Assembly (NCBI GenBank): GCA_003170315.1
Contig: PNAH01000012.1
Span: 51,474 to 115,473, forward strand
Reading direction: 5' to 3'
Length of the DNA stretch: 64,000 nucleotides
Origin: Acidimicrobiaceae bacterium
Lineage (GTDB): Bacteria; Actinomycetota; Acidimicrobiia; Acidimicrobiales; RAAP-2
The position numbers and the translations under genes are program-made. Shown piece by piece: positions 27,530 to 39,142 of this stretch (positions within the stretch are counted from its first letter, which is position 1; every line of letters starts with the position of its first letter). The notes under the pieces are model-generated. The model worked only from the letters and a program-made list of their open reading frames with translations. It had not been told where the DNA came from and did no database searches.

Positions 27530-29110
27530 TTAGATGGAGCGACCAGCGTTTTCCCAATAGGGCTGTCGGAGTTTGCGCTTGAACATCTTGCCGGAATCCT
27601 CGCGCGGTAACGAATCGTGGAACGTGACGACCTTGGGCACCTTGAATCCGGCGAGATGACTGCGAACGTGCGCACGAATCTCGTCAGCGCTCAAGGTCGC
27701 TCCCTGATCGAGTTTGACGGCGGCCGCGATGGATTCGCCATACTCGTCATCGGGTATGCCGAAGACCGCGCAGTCCGCGATGCCGCTGAGCTTCAAGAGG
27801 CAGGCCTCAATCTCGATGGGGTAGATATTGACGCCACCCGAGATAATCATGTCGCGCGCCCGGTCACAGAGGTACAAGAAGCCGTCCGCGTCGAGAAAGC
27901 CGATGTCGCCGCAGGTGATGAGTCCGTCACGCTCGACTTCGGCGCGCGCTTCGGATTGGCCGAAGTACGTGAAGTCCATATTGGCGCGCGCGCGAACGAA
28001 GACCTCACCGGACTCGCCCACCGCCACGGGTCCGTTTTCGTCGATAACGAGCACGTCACTCGACGGCAAGGGCCTTCCCACCGTGCCCGGATGCGCGAGC
28101 CACTCCTCGCTGGTGCAACCGGTGATGAATCCAACCTCGGTGCTGCCGTAGAACTCGTCCACGATCGGTCCTAACCATTCGATCATCGCGCGCTTCACGT
28201 CCGGTGGACACGGCGCGGCGGTGTGTGAGATGTGGCGAAGCGACGACAGGTCGTAGCGGCTGCGTACCTCTGGTGGCAGTCGCAAAAGCCGGACGAACAT
28301 GGTCGGGACCATGTACAGCGAGGTAATCCGGTGCCGCTCAATCAAGGCGAGGAACTCCTCCGGGTCAAAGCGGTCCTCCAAAACGAGATACGCGCCGTAC
28401 GCGCGCGCCGCCACCAGTGCGTAGGCGTAGGGCGCCGAGTGATACATCGGGCCGGCGATAATCGTGCGCATGCCGGGCCACGCGCCGAAAAGTTTCGTCA
28501 CTTCGGTCATGTAGTCGATCGCCTGGGACCCGTCGTTCGTGCCCGGGAGTCGGCGCACTCCCTTGGGGAAACCCGTCGTCCCGGACGTGTAGATCATCGC
28601 CAAGGGATCGCCCACGAAGGCGTCTTGGACCGCTTCGAATCCGTCACGCCAGGTCGACCATTCCATAACGTCGCTCGGCAGCGTGGTGAGGGAGGCGTCG
28701 ATCTCGAAACGCTCGGCGATGCTCACCGGCGTCGTGACGCCCAAAATCGTGGCTGACGAAGGCAACGCATGGCGAACGTCGTGAAGTAGGTCGGCGTGCG
28801 CGACGACGACGGCCGCTTGAGAGTCGTTCACGACGTAAGCGACCTCTTCGGCGCTGCCGTGCCAGTTGATCGGCACGGTGGCCGCGCCAAGCGCCGAGGC
28901 GGCGAACGCCGCCTCGAAGAATTCGTGGTCGTTTCGCAGCAAAAGCGCGACGGAACCACCGGATTCGACGCCGAGGGACCGAAGACCGGTCGCCGCTCGG
29001 CGAGCGCGAGCCGTCAACTCGTCAAGGGAGACGAAGTCGTCGCCGCGTAAGACACCGGCGACCGTGTCCGCGTCGCTCTCGTAATCGATCGACTCTTCCG
29101 CCTGACTCAT
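27530..29110 (-). CDS. acyl-CoA synthetase (AMP-binding)
   Basis: A 526-residue adenylate-forming enzyme. The P-loop is YTSGTTGFPKGV at 174-185, EFYGSTEVGF forms the adenine-binding motif, CGDIGFLDADGFLYLCDR is the hinge, and Lys508 in SGK is catalytic. ATG 29110 with GGGGG upstream is chosen over an in-frame start 24 codons earlier that would collide with the divergent gene. It is shorter at the N-terminus than the synthetase at 18-20 kb, so the two are not recent duplicates. The acid substrate is unknown. Confidence 0.9.
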   Translation of the reverse strand: MSQAEESIDYESDADTVAGVLRGDDFVSLDELTARARRAATGLRSLGVESGGSVALLLRNDHEFFEAAFAASALGAATVPINWHGSAEEVAYVVNDSQAAVVVAHADLLHDVRHALPSSATILGVTTPVSIAERFEIDASLTTLPSDVMEWSTWRDGFEAVQDAFVGDPLAMIYTSGTTGFPKGVRRLPGTNDGSQAIDYMTEVTKLFGAWPGMRTIIAGPMYHSAPYAYALVAARAYGAYLVLEDRFDPEEFLALIERHRITSLYMVPTMFVRLLRLPPEVRSRYDLSSLRHISHTAAPCPPDVKRAMIEWLGPIVDEFYGSTEVGFITGCTSEEWLAHPGTVGRPLPSSDVLVIDENGPVAVGESGEVFVRARANMDFTYFGQSEARAEVERDGLITCGDIGFLDADGFLYLCDRARDMIISGGVNIYPIEIEACLLKLSGIADCAVFGIPDDEYGESIAAAVKLDQGATLSADEIRAHVRSHLAGFKVPKVVTFHDSLPREDSGKMFKRKLRQPYWENAGRSI

Positions 29111-29246
29111 CGTTACCCCCACCGACGTCAACCGCCTCCACGGACGATAACGCAGTCCGATGCCACGACCCACTAATCCCACGTCGACCGTGGCGTCGGC
29201 GGAATTCGTCGAAGGTCACCTGAATCGAGAAAGGTACATTGAGTTA

Positions 29247-29600
29247 GTGGACGACAATTACCGGGACAATGGAATCATCTGCGGAAACGACAATGTGGAG
29301 ATTCGCCACTACTACCTGTGGGGATCCAAGAGAGTGCCGTACAGCTCGATTGTCGCCGTCCAACGAGTGGCACTTACGGCGCTCAAGGGTCGATTGCGAA
29401 TTTGGGGCACGGCCAATACGGATTACTGGGCCAACCTCGACACGAAGCGGTCGTCCAAGAAAGAAGGCCTGGTCCTCGACCTCGGCAAGCGCGTCAAGCC
29501 GTTTATTACTCCTGACGATCCCGACCGCGTCGAAACAATTCTTCGCGAACGCGCGGGACTTGGACCCTCAGGACCGACGATTGCCGGACCGTTTATTTGA
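29247..29600 (+). CDS. small PH-like domain protein
   Basis: About 117 residues if it starts at GTG 29247 (VDDNYRDNGIICG). An ATG at 29160 is in frame, but the added 29 residues look non-conserved and would leave only 50 bases for two divergent promoters. VEIRHYYLWGSKRVPYSSI and LRIWGTANTDYWANLD are segments I associate with a conserved actinobacterial protein of bacterial PH-like fold. GLVLDLGKRVKPFITPDDPD closes the domain. Function is unknown. Confidence 0.6.
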   Translation: MDDNYRDNGIICGNDNVEIRHYYLWGSKRVPYSSIVAVQRVALTALKGRLRIWGTANTDYWANLDTKRSSKKEGLVLDLGKRVKPFITPDDPDRVETILRERAGLGPSGPTIAGPFI

Positions 29601-29716
29601 TCGACCGAGTTCCGGACGGGCCAGTGGGCGTGTTGCGAATCATTCATGACTCAGAACGATGCGCGGTGGACGGGAATCCATCGCCAGACCCAATGGGCGC
29701 CGCTAGGGTGACCGCC

Positions 29717-30274
29717 ATGGCGAAGTTGGTGTACTCGGCGATCACTTCACTTGACGGGTACACCAACGACGAAAACGGCAACTTCGATTGGAGTACCCCC
29801 GACGCCGAGTTGTTCGAATTCATCAACGAACAGGAGCGCGGATTCGGCACCAACCTGTACGGACGACGGATGTACGAAACGATGGTCTACTGGGAGACCT
29901 TCGAGGAGTCCGAAAACGAGTCATACCTCGGGGACTTCGCGGAGATCTGGCGGGCCGCCTCCAAGATCGTGTTCTCGAGAACCTTAGGAAAAGTTTCCAG
30001 CGCCCGAACTCGGATCGAGCCATCGTTCGACGCGGCACTGGTGCGGCAGTTGAAACAGACGTCCGCTCACGACATATCAGTCGGCGGAGCGAACCTTGCC
30101 GGTCAAATGATCGAAGCCGGGTTGGTCGATGAGATGCATTTGTTCATCACGCCCGTTGCCGTCGGTGGCGGCACGCCCGCGAACCCCGCGCACCTGCACT
30201 CCCGGCTCGAACTGTTGGGCGTCGACCGCTTTGCGAGCGGTGTCGTCCATCTCCACTACCGCATCATCAACTGA
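29717..30274 (+). CDS. dihydrofolate reductase family protein (RibD C-terminal-like)
   Basis: A 185-residue protein of the DHFR/RibD-C fold. MAKLVYSAITSLDGYTND is the standard opening; LYGRRMYETMVYWE and DISVGGANLAGQMIEAGLVDEMHLFITPVAVGGG are the NADPH-binding core. Such stand-alone proteins are common and are not the essential folate enzyme. ATG 29717 is chosen; a GTG three codons upstream is possible. Confidence 0.85.
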   Translation: MAKLVYSAITSLDGYTNDENGNFDWSTPDAELFEFINEQERGFGTNLYGRRMYETMVYWETFEESENESYLGDFAEIWRAASKIVFSRTLGKVSSARTRIEPSFDAALVRQLKQTSAHDISVGGANLAGQMIEAGLVDEMHLFITPVAVGGGTPANPAHLHSRLELLGVDRFASGVVHLHYRIIN

Positions 30275-30379
30275 TCTGGCTCAAATCAGGTGTCAGGTTT
30301 AATTCGAAATGCGGTCCGAGTTGCATCCAAGATTCGGCAGACACGTTTTCAATTCGTCAACCCAGGTCAATTCGTTGGA

Positions 30380-31339
30380 TCATGATCCAGAACTCAAAGT
30401 GGACAGTTCTGAAGCAGGAGGTCGCGGACGATAACGACTCGTCGTCACAATGAGCGCCATGCCCACGGCCCACGCAACTAGGGCGATCACATTCAGTGCG
30501 TTCATTGGCAAATGCTGGAGTGACATTGGATACGCCACGCCCACGATTATCCAGGGACCGCTGAGAATCAGCGCGGCACTGGCGACTTCACGTCGCTTGG
30601 TGATCCACAGCACCGCGAACAGTGCCAGCAGCAGTACGTCAACGTAGGGCTGGCGACGAACGATCTCGTACGTCCCTGACCAATAGAAGGAATTGAAGAA
30701 TCCGGGATCGACCCGAGAATTGGTAGCGAAGAACAAGGTCGCGAACGTGGCCAGACCGACGCTCAAACTGGGTAGGACCGCGCGTCGCGTGACGTACACG
30801 TCCGGTGCAAGGAGACTGGGAAGGCCCAGACTCACCAGGATGGCAATCTCCCAAATGTTGGGATTGCGATGTGCGAGTTTGGCGAGTACTTCGCCCCCGA
30901 TCGTCAGTGTCATGCACACGCCAGCAACTCGTCGCCGGTACTGCGGCCACTCAAAGACCACGAGAACGCTCAGAATCCAGACCAGATAGAGCAAAGGTCC
31001 TACGGTGAGGAACGGTCCGAAGTGCGGATAGAAGAATCGTGAACTAACCACCGGTAAATCGCCCGAGATTAAGAGATACAGACCAAAAAATGCGCCCATC
31101 ACGAGGCCCGGGATCGCGGCCATGTCCAACGCCTTGCCAAACATGGTTTCACTAGTCAGACCCAGGCGAACGCGCACTCCATACAGCGCCACACTGATCT
31201 GGTCGCTGAGCGAGACAGGAGGAACACGAGCCTCGGCAGCTTCTTGCAGAGTGGCGACGATCTCTTCTCCGCGTTCTTCGCGGTACGCCTTGGGATAGAA
31301 CCGCAAGAGTTTCCGTGAGCGAGCGACATTTTGAGTCAT
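30380..31339 (-). CDS. multi-pass membrane protein, partner of a PadR regulator
   Basis: A 319-residue protein. The first 70 residues are soluble and include LLRFYPKAYREERGEEIVATLQEA, a segment often found at the start of membrane proteins encoded next to PadR regulators. About eight hydrophobic helices follow. The tail is Ser/Thr-rich. Its ATG overlaps the padR stop by four bases, so it should be expressed under that regulator. The transport or signalling role is unknown. Confidence 0.75.
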   Translation of the reverse strand: MTQNVARSRKLLRFYPKAYREERGEEIVATLQEAAEARVPPVSLSDQISVALYGVRVRLGLTSETMFGKALDMAAIPGLVMGAFFGLYLLISGDLPVVSSRFFYPHFGPFLTVGPLLYLVWILSVLVVFEWPQYRRRVAGVCMTLTIGGEVLAKLAHRNPNIWEIAILVSLGLPSLLAPDVYVTRRAVLPSLSVGLATFATLFFATNSRVDPGFFNSFYWSGTYEIVRRQPYVDVLLLALFAVLWITKRREVASAALILSGPWIIVGVAYPMSLQHLPMNALNVIALVAWAVGMALIVTTSRYRPRPPASELSTLSSGS

Positions 31340-31665
31340 GCGCTTCCTCCCACGAATCGAAGTCGACGTAACGCGATGTTGGAAACTTTGACGCGACGTT
31401 TGGACTCTTCGGCGAGAAGCGTTGTTCCTTCGGACGTCAGTTCGTAGTAACGGCGAAGTCGTCCTTCGACGATCTCCTCCCCCACCGATTCAATGACGCC
31501 GTCGAACGTCAGGCGGTCCAACATGGCGTAGAGCGTTCCCGCTTTGAGGTCCACTTCGCCGTCAGACAGCGACGCCACCCCTTGAATGATCGCGTACCCG
31601 TGTTTCTTGCCCTCGGCCAAAGTCGCCAAAACCAGAAATGTTGGCTCTCTCATCTCTTTAGTCAT
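31336..31665 (-). CDS. PadR family transcriptional regulator
   Basis: A 109-residue winged-helix repressor. LATLAEGKKHGYAIIQGV and LKAGTLYAMLDRLTFDGVIES form the recognition helix region, and RLRRYYELTSEGTTLL is the wing, all standard for PadR. No C-terminal effector domain is present beyond a short helix. It heads an operon with the membrane protein, and a perfect inverted repeat lies eight bases upstream of its ATG, so autoregulation is likely. Confidence 0.92.
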   Translation of the reverse strand: MTKEMREPTFLVLATLAEGKKHGYAIIQGVASLSDGEVDLKAGTLYAMLDRLTFDGVIESVGEEIVEGRLRRYYELTSEGTTLLAEESKRRVKVSNIALRRLRFVGGSA

Positions 31666-31673
31666 GTCAGCAG

Positions 31674-31696
31674 TATATACAGTTCACCTGTATATA
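31674..31696 (-). promoter_or_regulatory. probable PadR operator: perfect 9-bp inverted repeat
   Basis: TATATACAG (31674-31682), a 5-base spacer, then CTGTATATA (31688-31696). The arms are perfect inverse complements and lie immediately upstream of the padR start, where they also supply a TATA-rich -10 region. PadR dimers bind such dyads, so repression by occlusion is inferred. Confidence 0.65.
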
Positions 31697-31748
31697 ACAA
31701 GTATCGCTCCGTCCTCAGTGACGACTGAATGTGGAGTGCGACGTGACG

Positions 31749-34583
<2,835 letters not shown>

Positions 34584-34672
34584 CTCTCTTTTCTGCCGAA
34601 ACCGACACTAAGAACATGCCCCTTGCGACGCCGGAGTCGGGAGGTCCAGTTTACTACCTATTTCCCCCTCGG

Positions 34673-34688
34673 CCACAAGATGTAGTGG
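34673..34688 (-). promoter_or_regulatory. NrdR-box-like site 1 upstream of nrdJ
   Basis: The 16-mer CCACAAGATGTAGTGG matches the core of the known NrdR consensus (acaCwAtATaTwgtgt) at 12 of its 14 central positions. It lies about 90 bases before the nrdJ start, and a second related site begins exactly 31 bases further upstream, the spacing typical of paired NrdR boxes. Confidence 0.65.
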
Positions 34689-34703
34689 TCAAACCACTTC
34701 TCG

Positions 34704-34719
34704 TCGCAAGATGCTGTGT
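34704..34719 (-). promoter_or_regulatory. NrdR-box-like site 2 upstream of nrdJ
   Basis: TCGCAAGATGCTGTGT matches the NrdR consensus at 11 of 16 positions and shares CAAGATG with the first site. The 31-base offset puts both on the same face of the helix. It is weaker than site 1 and its support is mainly the spacing. Confidence 0.55.
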
Positions 34720-34741
34720 CATTACATCACTGTAATTACAC
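34716..34741. promoter_or_regulatory. 26-bp palindrome between nrdJ and glpK
   Basis: GTGTCATTACA (34716-34726), spacer TCAC, then TGTAATTACAC (34731-34741). The arms pair at 10 of 11 positions. It is a strong operator candidate for a dimeric regulator. It overlaps the second NrdR-like site by four bases, and lies 87 bases before the glpK start. The regulator is unknown. Confidence 0.5.
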
Positions 34742-34759
34742 CGCGTCAACTCCATTTTG

Positions 34760-34776
34760 ATTGTTTTTGAAACAAT
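34760..34776. promoter_or_regulatory. AT-rich perfect dyad upstream of glpK
   Basis: ATTGTTT (34760-34766), spacer TTG, AAACAAT (34770-34776): a perfect 7-bp inverted repeat in a notably AT-rich stretch of this GC-rich region. It could be an operator or part of the divergent promoters. Confidence 0.4.
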
Positions 34777-34827
34777 TATTTTTGACCCAATGATCTCCCC
34801 GAAAACCACCCGGTAACCCTCACTAGC

Positions 34828-36312
34828 GTGACCCCGATGGAACTGGTTCTCGCCCTGGACGCCGGTACCTCGGGGGTGCGCGCCGTCGCTTTCGACGCCC
34901 AAGCCCGGGTCCGGGACTCCTCCTACCTCGAACTGACCCAGCACTTCCCGCGCCCCGGCGAGGTCGAACACGACGCCCAAGAGATCGCTGCTCTCGGTGT
35001 CGCGACGCTGCGCGACGTCGCCGCGCGAGCGCGCGCCATTGGCGACGACATCGTCGCGCTCGGCATCACCAACCAACGAGAGACAACGGTCGCCTTCGAC
35101 CGCGCGACGGGACAACTCCCCCACCGCGCCATCGTCTGGCAGGACCGACGCACGGCCGGCTACTGCGACGAACTGGACGCGCGCGGCGAGACGCCGAAGG
35201 TCCGTTCGACGACGGGACTCGTCCTGGACGCTTATTTCTCGGCGAGCAAGATGCGGTGGTTCCTCGACCACGCTCACATGGACCAACTGCGCGCACCGAG
35301 TTTCGCCACCGTCGACACCTGGTTGGTCTGGTGGCTCACCGGCGGCGTCGAGAAGGGCGTCTTCGCGACCGAACCGTCGAACGCGTCGCGCACCATGTTG
35401 ATGGATCTCGATACCTTGCGCTGGTCCGAGCCGATGACCACGTTGTTCGACGTCGATCCCACGATGTTGGCCGCGATCCAACCATCGCGGTCCACGTTCG
35501 GCACGGTGAGTGCCGACGTGATCCCGGAACTGGCCGGCGTGCCGATCACCGGGATCCTCGGCGACCAGCAGTCAGCCTTGTTTGGTCAAGCGTGCTTTCG
35601 CCCGGGCGTCGTCAAGGCGACCTACGGCACCGGGGCCTTCATCCTGGCCAACGTCGGGGAGAAGAACCCCGGCGTCTTCGACGGCTTGATCACCACGCTC
35701 GCCTGGGACCTCGGTGACGTGGCGTCTCGGACCTACGCCGTCGAAGGTTCGGCCTTCGTCGCCGGCGCGGCGGTGCAGTGGCTGCGCGACGAGTTGGGGT
35801 TCGTCGACGATTCGTCGCAGCTCGAGGAGCTCGCCACCAGCGTCAATGACAGCGCCGGCGTGCAGTTCGTGCCGGCCTTCACGGGACTCGGTTCACCCTT
35901 CTGGCGCAGCGACGCGCGCGGATCGATCACCGGACTGAGTCGCGGGGTCGGTCGAGGACAGATCGCGCGCGCGCTGATCGAGTCGCTCGCCTATCAGGTA
36001 CGCGCGATGACCGACGCCTTTCGTGACGGCGGCATCGCCTTGCACGAGCTACGCGCCGACGGTGGCGCGGCGGCCATGGACCTCCTGATGCAACTCCAGG
36101 CCAGTAATTCGCGACTCGCGGTCTTTCGAAGTAAGTCGTTGGAAGCCACCGCGCGCGGTGCGGCGACCATCGCCGGACTCGGCGCCGGTCTATGGCAGTC
36201 ACTCGAAGAGCTGAACGATCTCTGGACCTTCGACCGGCGATTCGAACCGGAGGACCCCCTCTTCGTCGACGTCGGCTACGCGGCCTGGCGTCGCGCGCTC
36301 GAACACGCCTAG
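34828..36312 (+). CDS. glpK: glycerol kinase (FGGY family)
   Basis: A 494-residue sugar kinase converting glycerol to glycerol 3-phosphate with ATP. ALDAGTSGVRAVAFD is the phosphate-1 loop, LGITNQRETTVAFDR the substrate-binding region typical of glycerol kinase (NQRE), AIVWQDRRT follows, and GILGDQQSALFGQACFRPG with KATYGTGAFIL are the phosphate-2/adenosine motifs. FGGY family members are diverse, but NQRETT and GDQQ favour glycerol. The start may be GTG 34828 or ATG 34837. No transporter or glpD is adjacent. Confidence 0.88.
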   Translation: MTPMELVLALDAGTSGVRAVAFDAQARVRDSSYLELTQHFPRPGEVEHDAQEIAALGVATLRDVAARARAIGDDIVALGITNQRETTVAFDRATGQLPHRAIVWQDRRTAGYCDELDARGETPKVRSTTGLVLDAYFSASKMRWFLDHAHMDQLRAPSFATVDTWLVWWLTGGVEKGVFATEPSNASRTMLMDLDTLRWSEPMTTLFDVDPTMLAAIQPSRSTFGTVSADVIPELAGVPITGILGDQQSALFGQACFRPGVVKATYGTGAFILANVGEKNPGVFDGLITTLAWDLGDVASRTYAVEGSAFVAGAAVQWLRDELGFVDDSSQLEELATSVNDSAGVQFVPAFTGLGSPFWRSDARGSITGLSRGVGRGQIARALIESLAYQVRAMTDAFRDGGIALHELRADGGAAAMDLLMQLQASNSRLAVFRSKSLEATARGAATIAGLGAGLWQSLEELNDLWTFDRRFEPEDPLFVDVGYAAWRRALEHA

Positions 36313-36344
36313 TTGTAAATTCGGAGGACGTCGAACGGAGGACC

Positions 36345-37229
36345 ATGAAGGAATACACCGCCGCGGTGGTGCGCGAAGGACTCGGCTTCGGCGAGGGACC
36401 GCGCTGGCACGAGGGCCGTCTGTGGTACTCCGACTTCTACCGTCACGGCATCTACTCGATGGCGAGCGACGGATCGGACGAAGTGCTCGAACTCGAGGTC
36501 GTGACCCAGCCCTCCGGATTGGGGTGGTTACCCGACGGCGATCTCTTGTGCGTCTCGATGACCGACCAGAAGGTCCTGCGCTTCCACGGTGATCAGGTCT
36601 CGACCTTCGCCGACGTCAGCGAGCACAGTGTCTTCTGGGCCAACGAGATGATCGTGTCGCCCAGTGGCTACAGCTACGTCGGCAGCTTCGGCTTCGACCT
36701 CGACGCCCGCTTGGCCGAACTCGGCGTCGAACGCTTCATCGCCGAGCCGCCGCCGTCGACCAATCTGGTGGTCCTCGACCCCGACGGCGCGATCGTCCAA
36801 GTCGTGCCCGACATGGCCTTTCCTAACGGCACGGTGATCACGCCCGACGGCACCACGCTCATCATCGGCGAGACCTTCGGCTCGAAACTCACGGCCTTTA
36901 ACGTGGCAGCGAACGGCACACTCGCGAATCGAAGAGTGTGGGCTCCGCTGGAGAGGGCCGTCAGCGACGGGATGTGCCTCGACGCCGAGGGCCAGATCTG
37001 GTTCGCCAACGCGCTGACCCACCAATGCGTACGCGTGCGAGAGGGCGGTGCAATCACCGGCACGGTCAACTGCTCCCAGCGCGCCTTCGCCTGCATGCTC
37101 GGCGGCGAGGGCCGCAGCACGCTCTACGTGATGACCGGAAGCTCGAGCGACCGCTTCGAGATCGCCGCCAAAACGCTGGGTCGCATCGAGTCAGTGCGCG
37201 TCGACGTGGCCGGCGCCGGCACGCCCTAG
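36345..37229 (+). CDS. SMP-30/gluconolactonase family protein
   Basis: A 294-residue six-bladed beta-propeller. GLGFGEGPRWHEGRLWYSDFY has the metal-binding Glu, FWANEMIVSPSGYSYVGSFGFD and FPNGTVITPDGTTLIIGET contain the Asn/Asp ligands, and SDGMCLDAEGQIWFAN the last blade motif. It probably hydrolyses a sugar lactone. ATG 36345 has CGGAGG upstream; an in-frame extension would run back into glpK. It may be co-transcribed with glpK. Confidence 0.88.
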   Translation: MKEYTAAVVREGLGFGEGPRWHEGRLWYSDFYRHGIYSMASDGSDEVLELEVVTQPSGLGWLPDGDLLCVSMTDQKVLRFHGDQVSTFADVSEHSVFWANEMIVSPSGYSYVGSFGFDLDARLAELGVERFIAEPPPSTNLVVLDPDGAIVQVVPDMAFPNGTVITPDGTTLIIGETFGSKLTAFNVAANGTLANRRVWAPLERAVSDGMCLDAEGQIWFANALTHQCVRVREGGAITGTVNCSQRAFACMLGGEGRSTLYVMTGSSSDRFEIAAKTLGRIESVRVDVAGAGTP

Positions 37230-37252
37230 AAGGGATTGCCGAGCGCGACCGC

Positions 37253-38452
37253 TCAACCGAGTTTCGTCAGCGCCTTACGAAGATTGCGAATCGCTTGGGA
37301 CGTCCGTAGTTCGTTCTCGATCAGCGCGAAGCGCACGTGCGTGTCGCCACCGTCACCGAAGCCGACGCCGGGACTCGTCGCGACGTCGGCCTCTTCGATG
37401 AGGAACTTGGCGAACTCCAGTGAACCCATCTCTCGATAGGGCTCGGGCACCGGCGCCCAGATGAACATCGAGCCTCGCGGCGCGGTCACGTCCCAGCCGA
37501 TGCGGCGCAGCCCGTCGATCAACGTGTCGCGACGCGACTGGTAGATCACGCGCAGGTGCTCGGGGTAATCGGTCGCCTCGTTCATCGCCACGATGGCCGC
37601 GATCTGGACCGGCTGAAACGTTCCGTAGTCGAGGTAACTCTTCAACTTCGTCAAGGCCGCCACGATCTCGGCGTTACCCACCAGGAACCCGACGCGCCAC
37701 CCGGCCATGGAGAAAGACTTAGTGAGGGTATAGAGCTCGACGCAGCACTCCTTGGCGCGGGGCACCTGCAGGATCGACGGCGGCCGGTAGCCGTCGAAGC
37801 CCAGGTCGGCGTAGGCGAAGTCGTGACAGACGATCAACTCGTGTTCGAGGGCGAAGTCGACCAGTCGGGTCATGAACGCCAGGTCGACGCACGCGCTGGT
37901 CGGGTTGTGCGGGAACGAGCAGATCAGCACCCGCGGTTTCACTTCGGCGCTCTCCCAGGCGAGGACCAGACCATCGAAGAAGTCGTCCCCGGGATCGTTT
38001 GTGGTGGCGCCGGGGTCGTGCATCGGCACCGTGATCACCGTAGCGCCGGCGAAGCCCGGTCCGGCCAGATGGATCGGGTAGCTCGGACTGGGCACCAGGG
38101 CACTGTCCCCGGGGCCGAGCAGCACCCACATGAGGTGCGTGAGCCCCTCCTTGGCGCCGATGGTCGTCACCACTTCGGTGTCGGGGTCGAGCCCGACGTC
38201 GAAGAGCATCTTGTAGCGCGTGGCCATGGCCAGACGCAGGTTGGGAATGCCGCGCGAGGCGCTGTAGCGATGGTTGCGCGGGTTGTTCGCCGCCTCGGCG
38301 AGCTTGGCGACGGCCACGTCGGGACTCGGAAGGTCGGGATTGCCGAAGCCGAAGTCGATGACGTCGCGACCGTGGGCGCGCGCCTCGGCCTTCAACCCGT
38401 TGATCTGGGCGAAGACGTAGGGCGGTAGGCCGGTGACGCGACGGAATTCCAT
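37253..38452 (-). CDS. class I/II PLP-dependent aminotransferase (AlaC-like)
   Basis: A 399-residue aminotransferase. IDFGFGNPDLPSP and SASRGIPNLRLAMA open the fold, SFPHNPTSACVD carries the Asn/pyridine site, HDFAYADLGFDGY the Asp, and the PLP lysine is Lys245 in LTKSFSMAGWRVGF. The overall sequence is close to the alanine-forming, LL-DAP-like group (AlaC). It lies at the 3' end of a long minus-strand gene run, nine bases after the luciferase-like gene. Confidence 0.88.
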   Translation of the reverse strand: MEFRRVTGLPPYVFAQINGLKAEARAHGRDVIDFGFGNPDLPSPDVAVAKLAEAANNPRNHRYSASRGIPNLRLAMATRYKMLFDVGLDPDTEVVTTIGAKEGLTHLMWVLLGPGDSALVPSPSYPIHLAGPGFAGATVITVPMHDPGATTNDPGDDFFDGLVLAWESAEVKPRVLICSFPHNPTSACVDLAFMTRLVDFALEHELIVCHDFAYADLGFDGYRPPSILQVPRAKECCVELYTLTKSFSMAGWRVGFLVGNAEIVAALTKLKSYLDYGTFQPVQIAAIVAMNEATDYPEHLRVIYQSRRDTLIDGLRRIGWDVTAPRGSMFIWAPVPEPYREMGSLEFAKFLIEEADVATSPGVGFGDGGDTHVRFALIENELRTSQAIRNLRKALTKLG

Positions 38453-38461
38453 CTACGAACG

Positions 38462-39142
38462 TTACCCGTCGTGTTCTTGGCGCCACTGTCGCAGCACCTC
38501 GACGTCGACGTCGGGCGCGAAGACCGCCCAGGTCGCGCCGGCGTCGCGCACCGCACTCAAGGTCGCCGCCAGATCCGTCGACGTCGGTCCGGCCCAACTC
38601 ACCTCGCCCGACGTCGTCATCTCGCGAACCCGTTCCGGTGACGCGTCCCAAAGATTGATCGTCGCACCCACCTCGCGGGCCACGCGATTCGTCTCGTCGT
38701 TGCCGGCGCCGAACCAGACGGGCATCCGATCGCTTAGTTCGCGCGCCGTCGCCGCCATCAACGCCCGACGCTCGTCGGCGCTGCGCCTCGGAATGTCGTA
38801 AGCCTCGTTCTCGGCGGCCGAGAGTTTGTCACCCGATCCCAGGGCGCAGATCACCCGCGACGGCGCCACGCGCTCGAGCGTCAAGAACTCCTCGACCAGG
38901 TGCGACGTCCCGACCAGTCCGACGCGCGCGACGAGGGGGCCGACGATGACCGTCTCGTGACGACGCGCCACGGCCGCGAGCAGTGAGAACGGCGCCAGGG
39001 ACGGTCGGGTCGGTGAGCCCATTGGCCAGAGGTGGTCGTAGGCGAAGAGGCCGTCGACGCCCGCTTCGACGGCGTGGGTGGCGAAGCTCAAGGCGTCCGC
39101 GGCGCCGTCTCGAAACGTCGGCAGGAGAACGCCGAGTTTCAC
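38462..39142 (-). CDS. short luciferase-like (LLM) oxidoreductase
   Basis: A 226-residue luciferase-like protein, shorter than the usual 280-350. MKLGVLLPTFRDGAADALSF, GLFAYDHLWPMGS and FLTLERVAPSRVICALGSGD are LLM-type segments. The part between barrel strands 5 and 7 is reduced. It may be F420-dependent. It is coupled to the ROK kinase by a four-base overlap. Confidence 0.75.
   Translation of the reverse strand: MKLGVLLPTFRDGAADALSFATHAVEAGVDGLFAYDHLWPMGSPTRPSLAPFSLLAAVARRHETVIVGPLVARVGLVGTSHLVEEFLTLERVAPSRVICALGSGDKLSAAENEAYDIPRRSADERRALMAATARELSDRMPVWFGAGNDETNRVAREVGATINLWDASPERVREMTTSGEVSWAGPTSTDLAATLSAVRDAGATWAVFAPDVDVEVLRQWRQEHDG

Noticed and set aside
30271..30289. CTGAT/ATCAG hairpin at the end of the DHFR-like gene
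   Set aside because: Only five base pairs around a nine-base loop including the stop codon, with no U-tract; too weak to call.
34584..34827. Cobalamin riboswitch before nrdJ
   Set aside because: Class II reductases need B12, but I see no B12-box-like conserved core or suitable helices; the region is instead occupied by palindromic operator-like sites.
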